DNA from: Mucilaginibacter aquariorum
GTDB taxonomy: Bacteria > Bacteroidota > Bacteroidia > Sphingobacteriales > Sphingobacteriaceae
Assembly: GCF_024498135.1 (NCBI RefSeq)
Contig: NZ_JANHOH010000001.1
Coordinates: 2,418,001 to 2,482,000, forward strand
Reading direction: 5' to 3'
DNA length: 64,000 nucleotides
The notes below the pieces were generated by a model. It saw only the letters and a list, made by a program, of their open reading frames with translations. It was not told the origin of the DNA and made no database searches. Below are positions 33,962 to 43,878 of the stretch, piece after piece. Made by a program: the position numbers and the translations under genes. Position 1 is the first letter of the stretch; the number at the start of each line of letters is the position of its first letter.

Positions 33962-35806
33962 TTAAGGTGTTGGCGGGCCTACCTCTTTTAAAACAGGATG
34001 ATCAAAAGTTGATAGTTCTGTATGGCCGCCTTTCAACTGGTCGAACACCACTACTTCGTTAATACCTTTCTTTAACCAGGCGGCCGGCACATATAAGGTT
34101 TGCTGTGGGCCAATGTTCCAGTATTTACCCAGGTTGTGGCCGTTTATAAAAACAAAACCTTTACCAAAACCCTTCATATCCAAATAGGTATCAACTAAGC
34201 CACGTAACGAGAATGTGCCTCGGTATAAAGAAGGTTGTAAATCGCCTTCGTTTTGTGCGGGCAAATATTTGAACCCGGTTGCTGTAGCAAACGGAAACTG
34301 GTACATTTTCCAGCCTAAAAGTTCTTGTCCGTGCAGTGTTACCTTATCGGTTATTCCCTGGCGGTTATCAATAAGATATGGCCCGTAATTTATCCGGCCG
34401 TTATTCTCAACCAAAATATCTAACACACTATTTGGCGTCGGGCTATCCAGTTGCAGGGAATCTTGTTTTAAACGCCTGTCTAAAACACTAATGCGCTTAC
34501 CGTTTAAGTAAACCGTAGCATAATCTCTCAGCTCTTTTATTTTGAGCAAACCGCTTGCCGCATTGGCTAATGTGGTGCGGTATAACACAAAACCGTAGCC
34601 CTGGTCAATATCTTCAAAACTCAATGGTTTTTCTGATTCTATTGGTTTACCCAAATTACTGAACAGGTTAGCCACGCCGCTAAATTTGATCACCTCTAAA
34701 CCAAATGTGCGGCGCTTCTTTTCGGGCACTTGGGGCAGGTGTTCGCCTTCTGGCAGGTGTTTGGCAATTATTGCCCTAAGCTTATAATATTTTGGTGTGG
34801 GATTACCGGCTTCATCCAGCGGGGCATCATAATCATAACTTGATGTTTGCGGTGCATAAGCTTCGGTACGACTCATATTGGCACCGTTCATAAAATCGCG
34901 CGTGGTACCACCATGAAACATGTACATATTAATGGAAATACCTGCGGATAAAACCTCATCCAGCTTTTTGGCATCCTCGTCAGCATTGCTACCACTGTGT
35001 GGTTTACCCCAGCTATCAAACCAGCCCGGGTACCATTCTGCTATATAATACGGACCTTTACCATTATGATATTTATTAACAAGCTCTTTCACTTTTGCAG
35101 GGTTATCCTCGCCATTTACAGCAGGTAAAAAGCCCGGCAAATAACCCGCAGGCATTTGTGAGGGACCATCGCAGGTAAACAATAAACCGTCAAAACCCGC
35201 TTCACGGAAAATCTTTTCGTTCTGGGCCAGGTACTCCTTATCGTTGCTGAAAGAACCATATTCGTTCTCTATCTGCACCATCAGGATATTGCCGCCATGG
35301 TTTATCTGTAGCGGGGCAAGCTGTTTTCCTACTTCCATCATGTAGTTTTGGTAGGCATTAATAAAACCGGGATCCTTACTGCGTACTTTAAGGTTCCTAT
35401 CCTTTAGCAACCACCACGGATAGCCGCCAAATTCCCACTCGGCACATACGTAAGGGCTTGGGCGCAAAACCACCCAAAGGCCTTCTTCTTTGGCTACACG
35501 CACAAATTCGGCTATATCGTTATTCCCCGTAAAGTCATACTTGCCTTGTACAGGCTCGTGCGCATTCCAGAACACATATGTTCCGATGGTATTTAAGCCC
35601 ATGGCTTTCGCCATTTTCATTCGTTCGCGCCAGTATTCGCGCGGGATGCGGGTATAGTGCATCTCGCCGGATATCATTTGCAGGGGCTTGCCATCCAGCA
35701 AAAAGGTGCTATCGCCCAGGGCGAATGTGTGATTTACAGTTTGGGCATTACTGAACACAATGCCGCCAAAAAACAGGGTGCAATAAATTAGTATCCTTTT
35801 CAACAT
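33962..35806 (-). CDS. GH35 beta-galactosidase
   Basis: 614 aa with a signal peptide (FSNA-QTV, about residue 22). The GH35 TIM barrel shows RIPREYWRERMKMAKAMGLN, acid/base E182 in VQIENEYG and nucleophile E257 in YIAEWYPGWFDSWG. C-terminal beta-sandwich domains (about 400-614) have the jelly-roll pattern of GH35 enzymes. It removes terminal beta-galactose, probably in the periplasm. It lies 13 bp downstream of parC in the same direction and could share its transcript. Confidence 0.95.
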   Translation of the reverse strand: MLKRILIYCTLFFGGIVFSNAQTVNHTFALGDSTFLLDGKPLQMISGEMHYTRIPREYWRERMKMAKAMGLNTIGTYVFWNAHEPVQGKYDFTGNNDIAEFVRVAKEEGLWVVLRPSPYVCAEWEFGGYPWWLLKDRNLKVRSKDPGFINAYQNYMMEVGKQLAPLQINHGGNILMVQIENEYGSFSNDKEYLAQNEKIFREAGFDGLLFTCDGPSQMPAGYLPGFLPAVNGEDNPAKVKELVNKYHNGKGPYYIAEWYPGWFDSWGKPHSGSNADEDAKKLDEVLSAGISINMYMFHGGTTRDFMNGANMSRTEAYAPQTSSYDYDAPLDEAGNPTPKYYKLRAIIAKHLPEGEHLPQVPEKKRRTFGLEVIKFSGVANLFSNLGKPIESEKPLSFEDIDQGYGFVLYRTTLANAASGLLKIKELRDYATVYLNGKRISVLDRRLKQDSLQLDSPTPNSVLDILVENNGRINYGPYLIDNRQGITDKVTLHGQELLGWKMYQFPFATATGFKYLPAQNEGDLQPSLYRGTFSLRGLVDTYLDMKGFGKGFVFINGHNLGKYWNIGPQQTLYVPAAWLKKGINEVVVFDQLKGGHTELSTFDHPVLKEVGPPTP

Positions 35807-35819
35807 AGCTCTCTCAACA

Positions 35820-38705
35820 TTAAAATAATCCCAGCTGCCCTTTATCGTCTATATCAATATCATCGGGGTTGGTTATTTCGAAATCAACTTTTTTCTTTGG
35901 TGATTTCACCTGTTCGCCTTTTGATTCCACTGATTTTTCTTCAGATGATTTCACTGATTCGGCTGGCGGTTCCACCGATTTTGTCGGTTCAGCAGGCCTC
36001 GCAGGTGCTGGCGCTGGTTTCTCTGCAACTGGTTTTTCCTGCTCTATAACGGGATTTTTTGGCTCAGATTGCGGGGCAGCCACTATTGGTGCTGCCGGTG
36101 CGGTATCCGCTACTTCCTTATCTTCGCCGGTAATAACAATTTCGGTATCATCAACAGAATCTGGTGCCGGGTCTGGTACATCCTCTGCATCATCATGTTC
36201 GGCTATCAGCTCCACGCTTTTTACCTGGTGAACAGATAAACGGTTCCCCATAGCTTTCATGCCTTTTACATCTATCAAATCGGTAAGGTTCAGGTCTACA
36301 ACTTCGGGGATCAGCGTTTTGCCTTTCAACTGCTCTACTTTCACTACGGGTTGTGCCGCACCTGATATTAATACCAGTTTAGAACCGTTTTCGTCACTAA
36401 TGATACTGGTTTGTTTACCAATAACCGTATTCTCGAACACAAAACGTTTCACCATGTAATTTTTCGACTTGCCATCGTAATGTACCACGGCAAATACTTT
36501 AGCCGGATCGTATTTTTCAATAACGATCATCTTATCATCAAAGTGATTATTAAGGTCGAAACTGGTTAATTCGTAATTACCATTGCTTAATACATTTAGT
36601 ACACGGTCGTCGCCATCAAACTCGCCCAGGTATTTACCACGGCCGTCAGCATTAAGGCGTTTAAGAATATCATCATACCAGATCTTACGACCTGCAAGGG
36701 TAGATACTCCTTTGGTCTTTAGTATCACCTTTTTAATGGGATACTTGGTTACCATATTACCGATAGAGTTACGTCCTTTTATAGCTAAGGCTGCAAAATC
36801 TTCATCAAACTGAAGCTTCTTCAATTTAGCATGTGGCTTCAATTGAATGTTTACTATCTCGGCCTCGCCGTTAGGATTGGCGGTAAAATACAATGTTTTA
36901 GAGCCTTTGCTGCCTTTGGTAAGGTCGTACTCCTTATCGCGGGTTACGCCCGTTACCGAAAAACGCTTGATATAGCTTATGCCGCTTTGCCCGTCCTTAT
37001 ATATCATGTTGTAAACGGTGCGCTCGTCGTTCTTTTTGAATACCGCAACGTGCTCAATATCCTTGCCCACAAAAACCTTGTCCTGCACCTTGGTTACAAT
37101 AAATTTGCCATCACCACGGAAAACAATTATCTCGTCGATATCCGAGCAATCGCAAACAAACTCATCTTTCTTTAATCCCGAACCTATGAAACCATCTTCG
37201 CGATTTACATAAAGTTTTACGTTGGCTAAAGCTACCTGTGCGGCTTCTACCCTATCAAAGGTGCGCAGCTCGGTTTTACGGCCACGGTCTTTACCGTATT
37301 TCTCTTTCAGTTTCTCAAACCAGGCAATGGTATAATCGGTAAGGTGTTTTAAATGGTTTTTAACCGTTTTTATTTCTGCTTCCAGTGCTTTTATCTGCTC
37401 ATCCGTTTTCTTTACATCGAAACGGGTGATGCTGCTCATTGGTTTATCAATCAGCTTCTTATAATCCTCGGGCAGTATAGTACGATAAAATTGTGGGAAG
37501 AACGGTTCAAACAACCTGTTCAATACCACCAATACGCCTTCAAAATCTGACGATTGCTCGTAGTCGGGGTGCTTGTACATACCCTCCTGGATAAATATTT
37601 TCAGCAACGAGCTGAAGAAGATCTTCTCCATCAGTTCCCGCAACTTGATCTCCAGTTCCTGCTTAAGCAGCTCCTTGGTAAAGAAGGTGCTTTCGGTAAG
37701 CATATCATTTACGCTCATAAAGCGCGGCTTATCGGCCTGTATTACACAGGTATTTGGTGATATGGAAACTTCGCAATCTGTAAAGGCGTAAAGTGCATCG
37801 ATAGTAACATCAGGCGAGATACCCGGTGCCAGGTGGATAACTATCTCTACATGCTGGGCGGTGTTATCCTCTATCTTTTTTATCTTGATCTTACCCTTAT
37901 CATTAGCAGATATCACACTATCTATTAAGCTGCCGGTGGTAGTGGTAAATGGGATCTCGGTAATTGTGAGTGTTTTTTTATCGCGCTCTACTATTTTAGC
38001 CCTTACCCTTATCTTACCACCACGCTGGCCTTCGTTATACGCCGAAGCATCTGCCATACCCCCTGTCGGGAAGTCGGGCAGCAGGTTGGGCCTGTCGCCT
38101 TTTAAAACCGCTATAGATGCATCTAACAGTTCAATAAAGTTGTGCGGTAATATCTTAGTAGCCAAACCTACGGCAATACCCTCGGCGCCCTGCGCTAATA
38201 ATAACGGGAACTTAACCGGCAATGTAATAGGCTCTTTGTTACGGCCATCGTAGCTGGCCTGCCAAACGGTGGTATCCGGATTAAAAACAACATCAAGCGC
38301 GAATTTTGAAAGGCGCGCCTCAATATAACGCGGGGCTGCTGCCGAATCGCCGGTTATCGGGTCGCCCCAGTTACCCTGGCAATCTATCAGCAGGTTTTTC
38401 TGACCTATCTGCACCATAGCATCACCAATAGAAGCATCCCCGTGCGGGTGATATTTCATGGTGTTACCAATAACATTGGCCGCTTTGTTAAAACGCCCGT
38501 CGTCCATTTCTTTAAGCGAGTGCAGGATACGGCGTTGTACCGGTTTTAAACCATCATTTATATGCGGAACGGCACGGTCAAGTATTACATATGATGCATA
38601 ATCAAGGAACCAGTTCTCGTACAGCCCATCAAGAGAAGTAACTTTATGAAGTATATTGTCTTCGTTATTTGCAGGAATATCAGGATTGTTTAGATCTTCA
38701 CTCAT
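35820..38705 (-). CDS. parC: DNA topoisomerase IV subunit A
   Basis: 961 aa. The catalytic Tyr is Y127 (AAPRYIEARLS) after the YHPHGDASIGDAMV block; the beta-propeller C-terminal domain follows from about residue 510 to 820. From about 840 on there is a low-complexity Pro/Glu/Lys tail of about 120 residues ending DDKGQLGLF. ParC with ParE decatenates daughter chromosomes. The QLGLF end is the sequence of a sliding-clamp-binding pentapeptide. parE lies 3.2 kb upstream, separated by five small genes. Confidence 0.95.
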   Translation of the reverse strand: MSEDLNNPDIPANNEDNILHKVTSLDGLYENWFLDYASYVILDRAVPHINDGLKPVQRRILHSLKEMDDGRFNKAANVIGNTMKYHPHGDASIGDAMVQIGQKNLLIDCQGNWGDPITGDSAAAPRYIEARLSKFALDVVFNPDTTVWQASYDGRNKEPITLPVKFPLLLAQGAEGIAVGLATKILPHNFIELLDASIAVLKGDRPNLLPDFPTGGMADASAYNEGQRGGKIRVRAKIVERDKKTLTITEIPFTTTTGSLIDSVISANDKGKIKIKKIEDNTAQHVEIVIHLAPGISPDVTIDALYAFTDCEVSISPNTCVIQADKPRFMSVNDMLTESTFFTKELLKQELEIKLRELMEKIFFSSLLKIFIQEGMYKHPDYEQSSDFEGVLVVLNRLFEPFFPQFYRTILPEDYKKLIDKPMSSITRFDVKKTDEQIKALEAEIKTVKNHLKHLTDYTIAWFEKLKEKYGKDRGRKTELRTFDRVEAAQVALANVKLYVNREDGFIGSGLKKDEFVCDCSDIDEIIVFRGDGKFIVTKVQDKVFVGKDIEHVAVFKKNDERTVYNMIYKDGQSGISYIKRFSVTGVTRDKEYDLTKGSKGSKTLYFTANPNGEAEIVNIQLKPHAKLKKLQFDEDFAALAIKGRNSIGNMVTKYPIKKVILKTKGVSTLAGRKIWYDDILKRLNADGRGKYLGEFDGDDRVLNVLSNGNYELTSFDLNNHFDDKMIVIEKYDPAKVFAVVHYDGKSKNYMVKRFVFENTVIGKQTSIISDENGSKLVLISGAAQPVVKVEQLKGKTLIPEVVDLNLTDLIDVKGMKAMGNRLSVHQVKSVELIAEHDDAEDVPDPAPDSVDDTEIVITGEDKEVADTAPAAPIVAAPQSEPKNPVIEQEKPVAEKPAPAPARPAEPTKSVEPPAESVKSSEEKSVESKGEQVKSPKKKVDFEITNPDDIDIDDKGQLGLF

Positions 38706-38739
38706 TCTGTAGCTAAAAAATTATGGATTGGTAAAGATA

Positions 38740-38782
38740 GAGAAATGTGCAGATATGCGGATGTGCAGATATGCAGATTTTA
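38740..38782. repeat. tandem TGCAGATATGC-type spacer repeat
   Basis: The words GTGCAGATATGC and GATGTGCAGATATGCAG recur in tandem just upstream of parC. Similar words (ATATCTGCACAT, ATCTGCACATCT) occur at 14145-14182 before ftsY. Non-coding. Confidence 0.5.
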
Positions 38783-38839
38783 TACACAAATACGATGTTT
38801 TCCCACTATATTTATAATAAACTATAAACCTCTGCAATC

Positions 38840-39373
38840 ATGAAGAAAATTCACCTGCTATTGCTGGCGCCGTTGCTAATTGTTGCATGCCAAAGTAAAC
38901 CAACTGCCGATTCATCTGCAGAAAAATCAGATACCGTTTTAAATTTGCCATACGCTTTAAAAGTAGACCGTAAATGGGAGATCAATCCTGACCAGGGCAA
39001 TTTGCAAACGGCATTAAGCGCCATGAAAGCTTTTGAAAAAGCCGATTCAAACGCAATGAAGAACATTCTTGGCGATACGGTACAGGTGTTTTATGAAGGT
39101 GGTGAGTTTAAAGGTAAAAAATCAGATTTCTTACAGGCTGTAATGCACGAAGCCGGCATGTATAAAAACCTGCAAATTAGTATGGATGACTGGGAATCGG
39201 TTATTTCTAAAGATAAAAGTGAAGAATGGGTAAGCCTTTGGTACAAACAAAAATGGCAAAACGAAAAAGGTAAAACCGATTCCTTGCAAATGTATAACGA
39301 TATTCAATTAAAGAACGGCAAACTAATAAAATGGGTTGACTACAGCCGACACTATGCCCCGCAAGCAAAGTAG
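38840..39373 (+). CDS. NTF2-like lipoprotein
   Basis: 177 aa. Lipoprotein signal IVACQSKP (Cys about residue 17). The mature domain has the SnoaL/NTF2-like pattern: ALSAMKAFEKADSNAM (helix), then FYEGGEFKGKKSDF, WVSLWYKQKW and KLIKWVDYSRHY strands. Such small barrels bind or protect ligands in the periplasm; no catalytic residues can be named. Monocistronic, followed by a terminator. Confidence 0.78.
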   Translation: MKKIHLLLLAPLLIVACQSKPTADSSAEKSDTVLNLPYALKVDRKWEINPDQGNLQTALSAMKAFEKADSNAMKNILGDTVQVFYEGGEFKGKKSDFLQAVMHEAGMYKNLQISMDDWESVISKDKSEEWVSLWYKQKWQNEKGKTDSLQMYNDIQLKNGKLIKWVDYSRHYAPQAK

Positions 39374-39375
39374 TA

Positions 39376-39404
39376 AAAGAGCCCGGTTCATCTGGGCTTC
39401 TTTA
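39376..39404 (+). terminator. terminator behind the NTF2-like lipoprotein gene
   Basis: AAGAGCCCGG pairs with CTGGGCTTCTT (one mismatch or bulge) around TTCAT, then T residues. It overlaps the end of the convergent YdeI-type gene. Confidence 0.75.
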
Positions 39405-39917
39405 TTCTCTCAGCTTTTTTTGTTCGCGCAGCATTGCCCCATAATCCATCCGGCGCAGGGCAGCGTTTATAGTTTTGGCTATCCTATTGGCACGGGTTTC
39501 TAACGTTTTGGCATCTGTTATCCATTTGATAAAATATCCCTGGTGCGATTTAGCCAGGCTGTTGAAATATGCAAACGCTTCGGGCTGCTCAAAATCAAAA
39601 CACTCCTGCAGGTCTTCGGGCATTTCTATTTTAAAATCTTTATCATGTTCTAACTGCACACGCAGTATAGCGCCACGCTCTTTGCGGATGCCCTTGCGAA
39701 TTTCCTGGCGTAATGCCATCATAAAATTCCCCTCGCCAATTGGCAATAACGACACCCCCGCGATAGGAAGGTTATCCAGCAGCCCGCGCACCCTAAACGA
39801 TCTCTTGTTATCGGGTAATATTTGTTGGGCAATATCGGCAGGTACCTCAATATAAGTCCAGCCGGTTTTATCGCCCTGTTCCCCAAATTGTAAGATAATG
39901 GTATTGAAATCAACCAT
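39402..39917 (-). CDS. YdeI/OmpD-associated family protein with DUF1905 domain
   Basis: 171 aa from ATG 39917 (MVDFNTIILQFGEQGDK). N-terminal DUF1905 beta-barrel (KTGWTYIEVPADIAQQI, RSFRVRGLLD) and C-terminal YdeI helical domain (PEDLQECFD, FNSLAKSHQGYFIKWITDAK, TLETRANRI). Members are cytoplasmic proteins with no confirmed activity. The gene is convergent with the NTF2-like lipoprotein gene and monocistronic. Confidence 0.87.
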   Translation of the reverse strand: MVDFNTIILQFGEQGDKTGWTYIEVPADIAQQILPDNKRSFRVRGLLDNLPIAGVSLLPIGEGNFMMALRQEIRKGIRKERGAILRVQLEHDKDFKIEMPEDLQECFDFEQPEAFAYFNSLAKSHQGYFIKWITDAKTLETRANRIAKTINAALRRMDYGAMLREQKKLRE

Positions 39918-40085
39918 GGCCAAATATATATTATTGAGCGGCAAATGTTAAATGTTTGTTAAAACGCAAAATTTAACATTTCAAAGTGTAACTATTCCAG
40001 ATCTGCTTGCATCTTATACACATACGAATTAACTGATCGGTTGCAACTAGATATACAAATTAATTATAACCTTAATTCAACGATC

Positions 40086-40511
40086 ATGAAAACCTTAAAA
40101 TCAGTAACCCTTGCCCTTGCACTCCTTGTTACCTGTAGCTTTGTAAAAGCCAACGATGTACCCGAAATTAAATTAACAAAAACCCACGCCATTAACACTT
40201 ACCTGGACGCCATGACTCTTGGTAGAATTGAGAACTTAAGCCAGGTTATTGACCCCTGTGCTAAGTTTAGCATATTACGTGGCAAAACCATTATGAGTTT
40301 TACCAAAAAAGAGATGACCGACTACCTGGAGGGAGAAAAAAACATTCAGCAACAATGCTCAACCAGCACCGAGGTTATTGAAAGCAATTCTGATATGGCC
40401 GTAATAAGAGTAGATATGAAATTTGAAGACTTTACCCGAAGCAATTATGTAACCGTTGCCAATACCGGCGGTGCCTGGAAAATAACCAATGTTTATAGCG
40501 TATTTAAATAA
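40086..40511 (+). CDS. secreted lumazine-binding/NTF2-like protein
   Basis: 141 aa from ATG 40086 (MKTLKSVTLALALLVTC) with a signal peptide (SFVKA-NDV). The mature part, about 120 aa, has INTYLDAMTLGRIENLSQVI (helix), then KFSILRGKTIMSF, MAVIRVDMKFEDF and WKITNVYSVFK strands: the putative lumazine-binding-like NTF2 fold common in Bacteroidota. Function unknown. Confidence 0.78.
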   Translation: MKTLKSVTLALALLVTCSFVKANDVPEIKLTKTHAINTYLDAMTLGRIENLSQVIDPCAKFSILRGKTIMSFTKKEMTDYLEGEKNIQQQCSTSTEVIESNSDMAVIRVDMKFEDFTRSNYVTVANTGGAWKITNVYSVFK

Positions 40512-40569
40512 TTAAATTTTAGTGTTTGAGTGTGATTGGCTCCGGGCAACCGGGGCCTTTCTAGTTTTA

Positions 40570-40600
40570 AGCCCCCCGCCTTCCACAAAGGAGAGAGGTT
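40570..40600. repeat. family A fragment (CCCCCCGCC..AAAGGAGAG)
   Basis: CCCCCCGCCTTCCACAAAGG followed by AGAGAGG: a partial copy of the CTCTCC/GGAGAGG repeat family, lying between two convergent genes. Confidence 0.45.
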
Positions 40601-40609
40601 TAAGAAATT

Positions 40610-41269
40610 CTATTTTACGAACGGCTGTAACACGGTTTGCCACTTATCATACCCTTTACTGTTCAAGTGCAGCATATCACTTTCAAACAATGAGGTATCG
40701 GGTTGTTTGGTAACGGGGTCTAATATCGCCGATGCCACATCAACATAATGCGTTTTCTTTCTTTTCTTTATAAAATCCTTCACTAACGCGTTGGCTATTT
40801 TTACTTGAGGGAGAAACTTTGCACGGCTTGGGCTTGGTTTTATAGCCATAAAATAGATCTCGGCATTGGGCAGGTTTTGTTTGATCAGGGCCCAAAGCTT
40901 ATAAAATTCGCGGGCGGTAAATTTTCCTGTTTTGCCTTCGGCGATATCGTTCTCACCCGCATAGATGAATATTTTTCGCGGATGATAGGGATACATAATA
41001 TAGGGTGTATAATAATCTGCCAGCTGCTCTATTGTACAGCCACCAACACCGCACCTGATGATACGCTTATCGCTGAACCGTTGTTCAAGGTCTGTCCATT
41101 TACGAATAGATGAGCTACCGATGAACAAGATACCGTTCCGGGCAGGCATTTGCAGACTGTCCTGGTGTTTAAAGTCGCGGATCTCGTTATCAAACGGAAA
41201 ACCTTGCTGTGCCTGGGCACTTATACCAATAGTAGTTAAAACAAAAAATAAAAGGATCCTTAATTTCAT
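40610..41269 (-). CDS. secreted SGNH/GDSL hydrolase
   Basis: 219 aa with a signal peptide (GISAQA-QQG). SGNH blocks: nucleophile Ser in LFIGSSSIRKW (block I), Gly in RCGVGGCTI (II), Asn in IYAGENDIAEG (III) and Asp-His in DMLHLNSKGY (V). This is the carbohydrate-esterase-type SGNH fold, probably de-esterifying a sugar ester in the periplasm. Its start overlaps the cdd stop by 4 nt, so the two are cotranscribed, an unusual pairing. Confidence 0.92.
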   Translation of the reverse strand: MKLRILLFFVLTTIGISAQAQQGFPFDNEIRDFKHQDSLQMPARNGILFIGSSSIRKWTDLEQRFSDKRIIRCGVGGCTIEQLADYYTPYIMYPYHPRKIFIYAGENDIAEGKTGKFTAREFYKLWALIKQNLPNAEIYFMAIKPSPSRAKFLPQVKIANALVKDFIKKRKKTHYVDVASAILDPVTKQPDTSLFESDMLHLNSKGYDKWQTVLQPFVK

Positions 41270-41763
41270 AACGGTTGCTGTACTAAACGTTCTTCAAAAA
41301 ACATAAAGGGCATTAAGCTTTGTATACCATTTATCACCCATACCGGGCCATCGATGCAATATAACAACATCCTTAGAGGGTGGTTTTGCATTTTCTCACA
41401 TTCGGCCATTACCTGAAGGCACGCGCCGCATGATGTTACGGGTTTCAATAACGGGAAATCATCGGTATGTGCTGTTACGGCCATACTCACAATTGGGTCG
41501 CCGGCATGGTTAGCGCCCCAATTAAATAAAGCAACCCGCTCGGCACACAGGCCCGATGGATATGCTACGTTTTCCTGGTTACTGCCATGCAGTATTTTGC
41601 CGCTTTGTAATTGCAAAGCTACACCTACTCTAAATTTTGAATAAGGCGAGTGCGAGGTGGCTAACGCCTTAACCGCTTCGGTACATAAAGCTTTATCAGC
41701 GGCAGTTAATTCTTCTATACTATCGTATTCTTTGAAAGCTATTTTTATTTCGTGTTCTGTCAT
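41266..41763 (-). CDS. cdd: cytidine deaminase
   Basis: 165 aa. Zinc ligands C73 (LCAERVALFN, with catalytic E75) and C112 and C115 (TSCGACLQVM). SPYSKFRVGVAL is the family substrate-binding stretch. It deaminates cytidine and deoxycytidine to uridine in pyrimidine salvage, as the homotetrameric short form. The following SGNH gene overlaps by 4 nt. Confidence 0.96.
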   Translation of the reverse strand: MTEHEIKIAFKEYDSIEELTAADKALCTEAVKALATSHSPYSKFRVGVALQLQSGKILHGSNQENVAYPSGLCAERVALFNWGANHAGDPIVSMAVTAHTDDFPLLKPVTSCGACLQVMAECEKMQNHPLRMLLYCIDGPVWVINGIQSLMPFMFFEERLVQQPL

Positions 41764-41764
41764 G

Positions 41765-41795
41765 GCCTCACCCTGCCCTCTCCAAAGGAGAGGGT
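41765..41795. repeat. family A fragment upstream of cdd
   Basis: CCTCACCCTGCCCTCTCCAA followed by AGGAGAGGG. CCCTCTCC and GGAGAGGG form a hairpin. It lies immediately upstream of the cdd start codon and so is within its leader. Confidence 0.6.
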
Positions 41796-41817
41796 TCTTT
41801 TTAGTTTATAAATAAAA

Positions 41818-41845
41818 ATCCCCCAACCTAAAAAGATTGGGGGAT
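41818..41845. terminator. terminator of parE
   Basis: ATCCCCCAA pairs with TTGGGGGAT around a 10-nt A-rich loop; it lies about 32 bp beyond the parE stop, with an A-rich flank that gives U residues on the minus strand. Confidence 0.85.
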
Positions 41846-41876
41846 ACAATATAGTGGTTATTCCTTTAATATCAAA

Positions 41877-43772
41877 TTACACAGCTACCGGCAATTCCTC
41901 TTCATCAATATCCACCGCAATTGTTGGGTTTACGCTTTCGTCGTCCTTTTCTACACGTAAATTATTTACAATGTGTTGCTGGCGGGTGGGTGTATTCTTA
42001 CCCATAAAATATTCAAGCAAAGCTTTGATATTGGCATCTTTCAAAAACACAGGGTCAAGCCTAATGTCTTTACCAATAAATAATCCAAACTCATCCGGCG
42101 AGATCTCTCCCAAACCTTTAAAGCGGGTTATCTCGGGCTTAACACCTAATTTGGCTATGGCATTGCGGCGTTCCTCATCGCTATAGCAATAAATAGTTTC
42201 CTTTTTATTACGTACCCTAAATAATGGCGTTTGCAGGATAGATACGTGTCCTGCTTTCACCAGGTCAGGGAAAAACTGCAGGAAGAAGGTCATCAATAAC
42301 AAGCGGATGTGCATACCATCCACATCGGCATCGGTAGCAACAACAATATTGTTATAACGCAGTCCATCAATACCATCTTCAATGTTTAAGGCATGCTGCA
42401 ACAGGTTAAATTCTTCGTTCTCGTAAACAACCTTTTTTGTAAGTCCAAAACAATTCAGCGGTTTACCCTTTAAGCTAAACACCGCCTGAGTTTGCACATC
42501 CCGCGATTTGGTGATAGATCCGCTTGCCGAATCACCCTCGGTGATAAACAGGGTGGTTTCCTGCTTGCGTTCGTGGTTATCATCAAAATGCAGTTTGCAA
42601 TCGCGTAGCTTGCGGTTATGTAACGATGCTTTTTTGGCGCGATCATTTGCTAATTTTTTGATGCCTGCAATATCCTTACGCTCCCGTTCAGATTGCAGGA
42701 TCCTTTTTAGCAAAGCATCCGCAGTAGCCGGGTTTTTGTGCAGATAGTTGTCCAGTTCCTTTTTCAGGAAATCGTTAATAAACCCACGAACCGATGGGCC
42801 ATCCGGGGCAATATTTTGCGAACCTAACTTAGTTTTGGTTTGCGATTCAAAAACCGGCTCCTGTACCTTTATCGCGATAGCCGCTACAATTGATGCACGG
42901 ATATCAGATGCGTCGAACTCTTTTTTGTAAAATTCGCGGATGGTTTTTACAACCGCCTCGCGAAAAGCTGCCTGATGCGTGCCGCCTTGTGTAGTATGCT
43001 GCCCGTTCACAAATGAGTAATATTCTTCACCGTACGATTGGCCATGTGTCATGGCTATTTCTATATCCTCGCCTTTTAGGTGGATGATAGGATAGCGCAG
43101 GTTCTCGGCATCGGCATTGCGCACCAGCAGATCGTACAACCCGCGTTCCGAAAGATATTTTTGCCCGTTAAAGTTTAATGTTAAACCAGCATTAAGGAAC
43201 ACATAGTTCCATATCATGTTCTCAACAAACTCGGGTATAAAGCGGTAATGGCGAAAAATGCTATCGTCGGGAATAAAATTGATAGCTGTACCGTTACGCT
43301 GCGATGTTTCCTTTTCCGGTTCATCACGTATCAGTTCGCCTTTTTCAAACTCGGCAATTTTTGTGCGGCCATCACGATATGACTGTACGGTGAAGGAATT
43401 AGAAAGCGCGTTAACCGCTTTTGTACCCACACCATTTAACCCAACCGATTTTTGGAAGGCCTTACTATCATACTTACCACCAGTATTTATTTTAGATACG
43501 CAATCAATAACTTTACCCAGGGGGATACCACGGCCGTAATCCCTCACAGATACTTTATGATCGCTCATGTTCACTTCTATTGTCCGGCCCGATCCCATCA
43601 CAAACTCATCTATCGAGTTATCGATGATTTCTTTAAGCAACACATATACGCCATCGTCATAAGCAGAGCCATCGCCCAGCTTACCAATGTACATACCCGG
43701 CCTTAAACGGATGTGTTCCTTCCAATCGAGCGACCGGATACTATCATCATCATAATTTACTGTTTCTGCCAT
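41877..43772 (-). CDS. parE: DNA topoisomerase IV subunit B
   Basis: 631 aa. GHKL ATPase with [10 protein letters not shown], then DYGRGIP and [19 protein letters not shown] domain with TEGDSASGS and [11 protein letters not shown]. Identified as ParE rather than GyrB by length and by the presence of a ParC gene in the same locus. ParE supplies ATP-driven strand passage to the topoisomerase IV heterotetramer. The gene has its own terminator, then cdd. It is 3.2 kb from parC, so the two are not directly cotranscribed. Confidence 0.95.
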   Translation of the reverse strand: MAETVNYDDDSIRSLDWKEHIRLRPGMYIGKLGDGSAYDDGVYVLLKEIIDNSIDEFVMGSGRTIEVNMSDHKVSVRDYGRGIPLGKVIDCVSKINTGGKYDSKAFQKSVGLNGVGTKAVNALSNSFTVQSYRDGRTKIAEFEKGELIRDEPEKETSQRNGTAINFIPDDSIFRHYRFIPEFVENMIWNYVFLNAGLTLNFNGQKYLSERGLYDLLVRNADAENLRYPIIHLKGEDIEIAMTHGQSYGEEYYSFVNGQHTTQGGTHQAAFREAVVKTIREFYKKEFDASDIRASIVAAIAIKVQEPVFESQTKTKLGSQNIAPDGPSVRGFINDFLKKELDNYLHKNPATADALLKRILQSERERKDIAGIKKLANDRAKKASLHNRKLRDCKLHFDDNHERKQETTLFITEGDSASGSITKSRDVQTQAVFSLKGKPLNCFGLTKKVVYENEEFNLLQHALNIEDGIDGLRYNNIVVATDADVDGMHIRLLLMTFFLQFFPDLVKAGHVSILQTPLFRVRNKKETIYCYSDEERRNAIAKLGVKPEITRFKGLGEISPDEFGLFIGKDIRLDPVFLKDANIKALLEYFMGKNTPTRQQHIVNNLRVEKDDESVNPTIAVDIDEEELPVAV

Positions 43773-43878
43773 GTTAAAATCAAATGTTTTTTGGTGCTGA
43801 TATAGCCCGAATGCAAAAATAAATTTATGCCACTTAAATTAATACTTAAATGTGCCAACTTATTAACATTCGCAACGC

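Noticed and set aside
38740..38782. CRISPR or iteron-like origin
   Set aside because: Too few and too degenerate repeats, no replication gene nearby, and the same words occur before unrelated genes.
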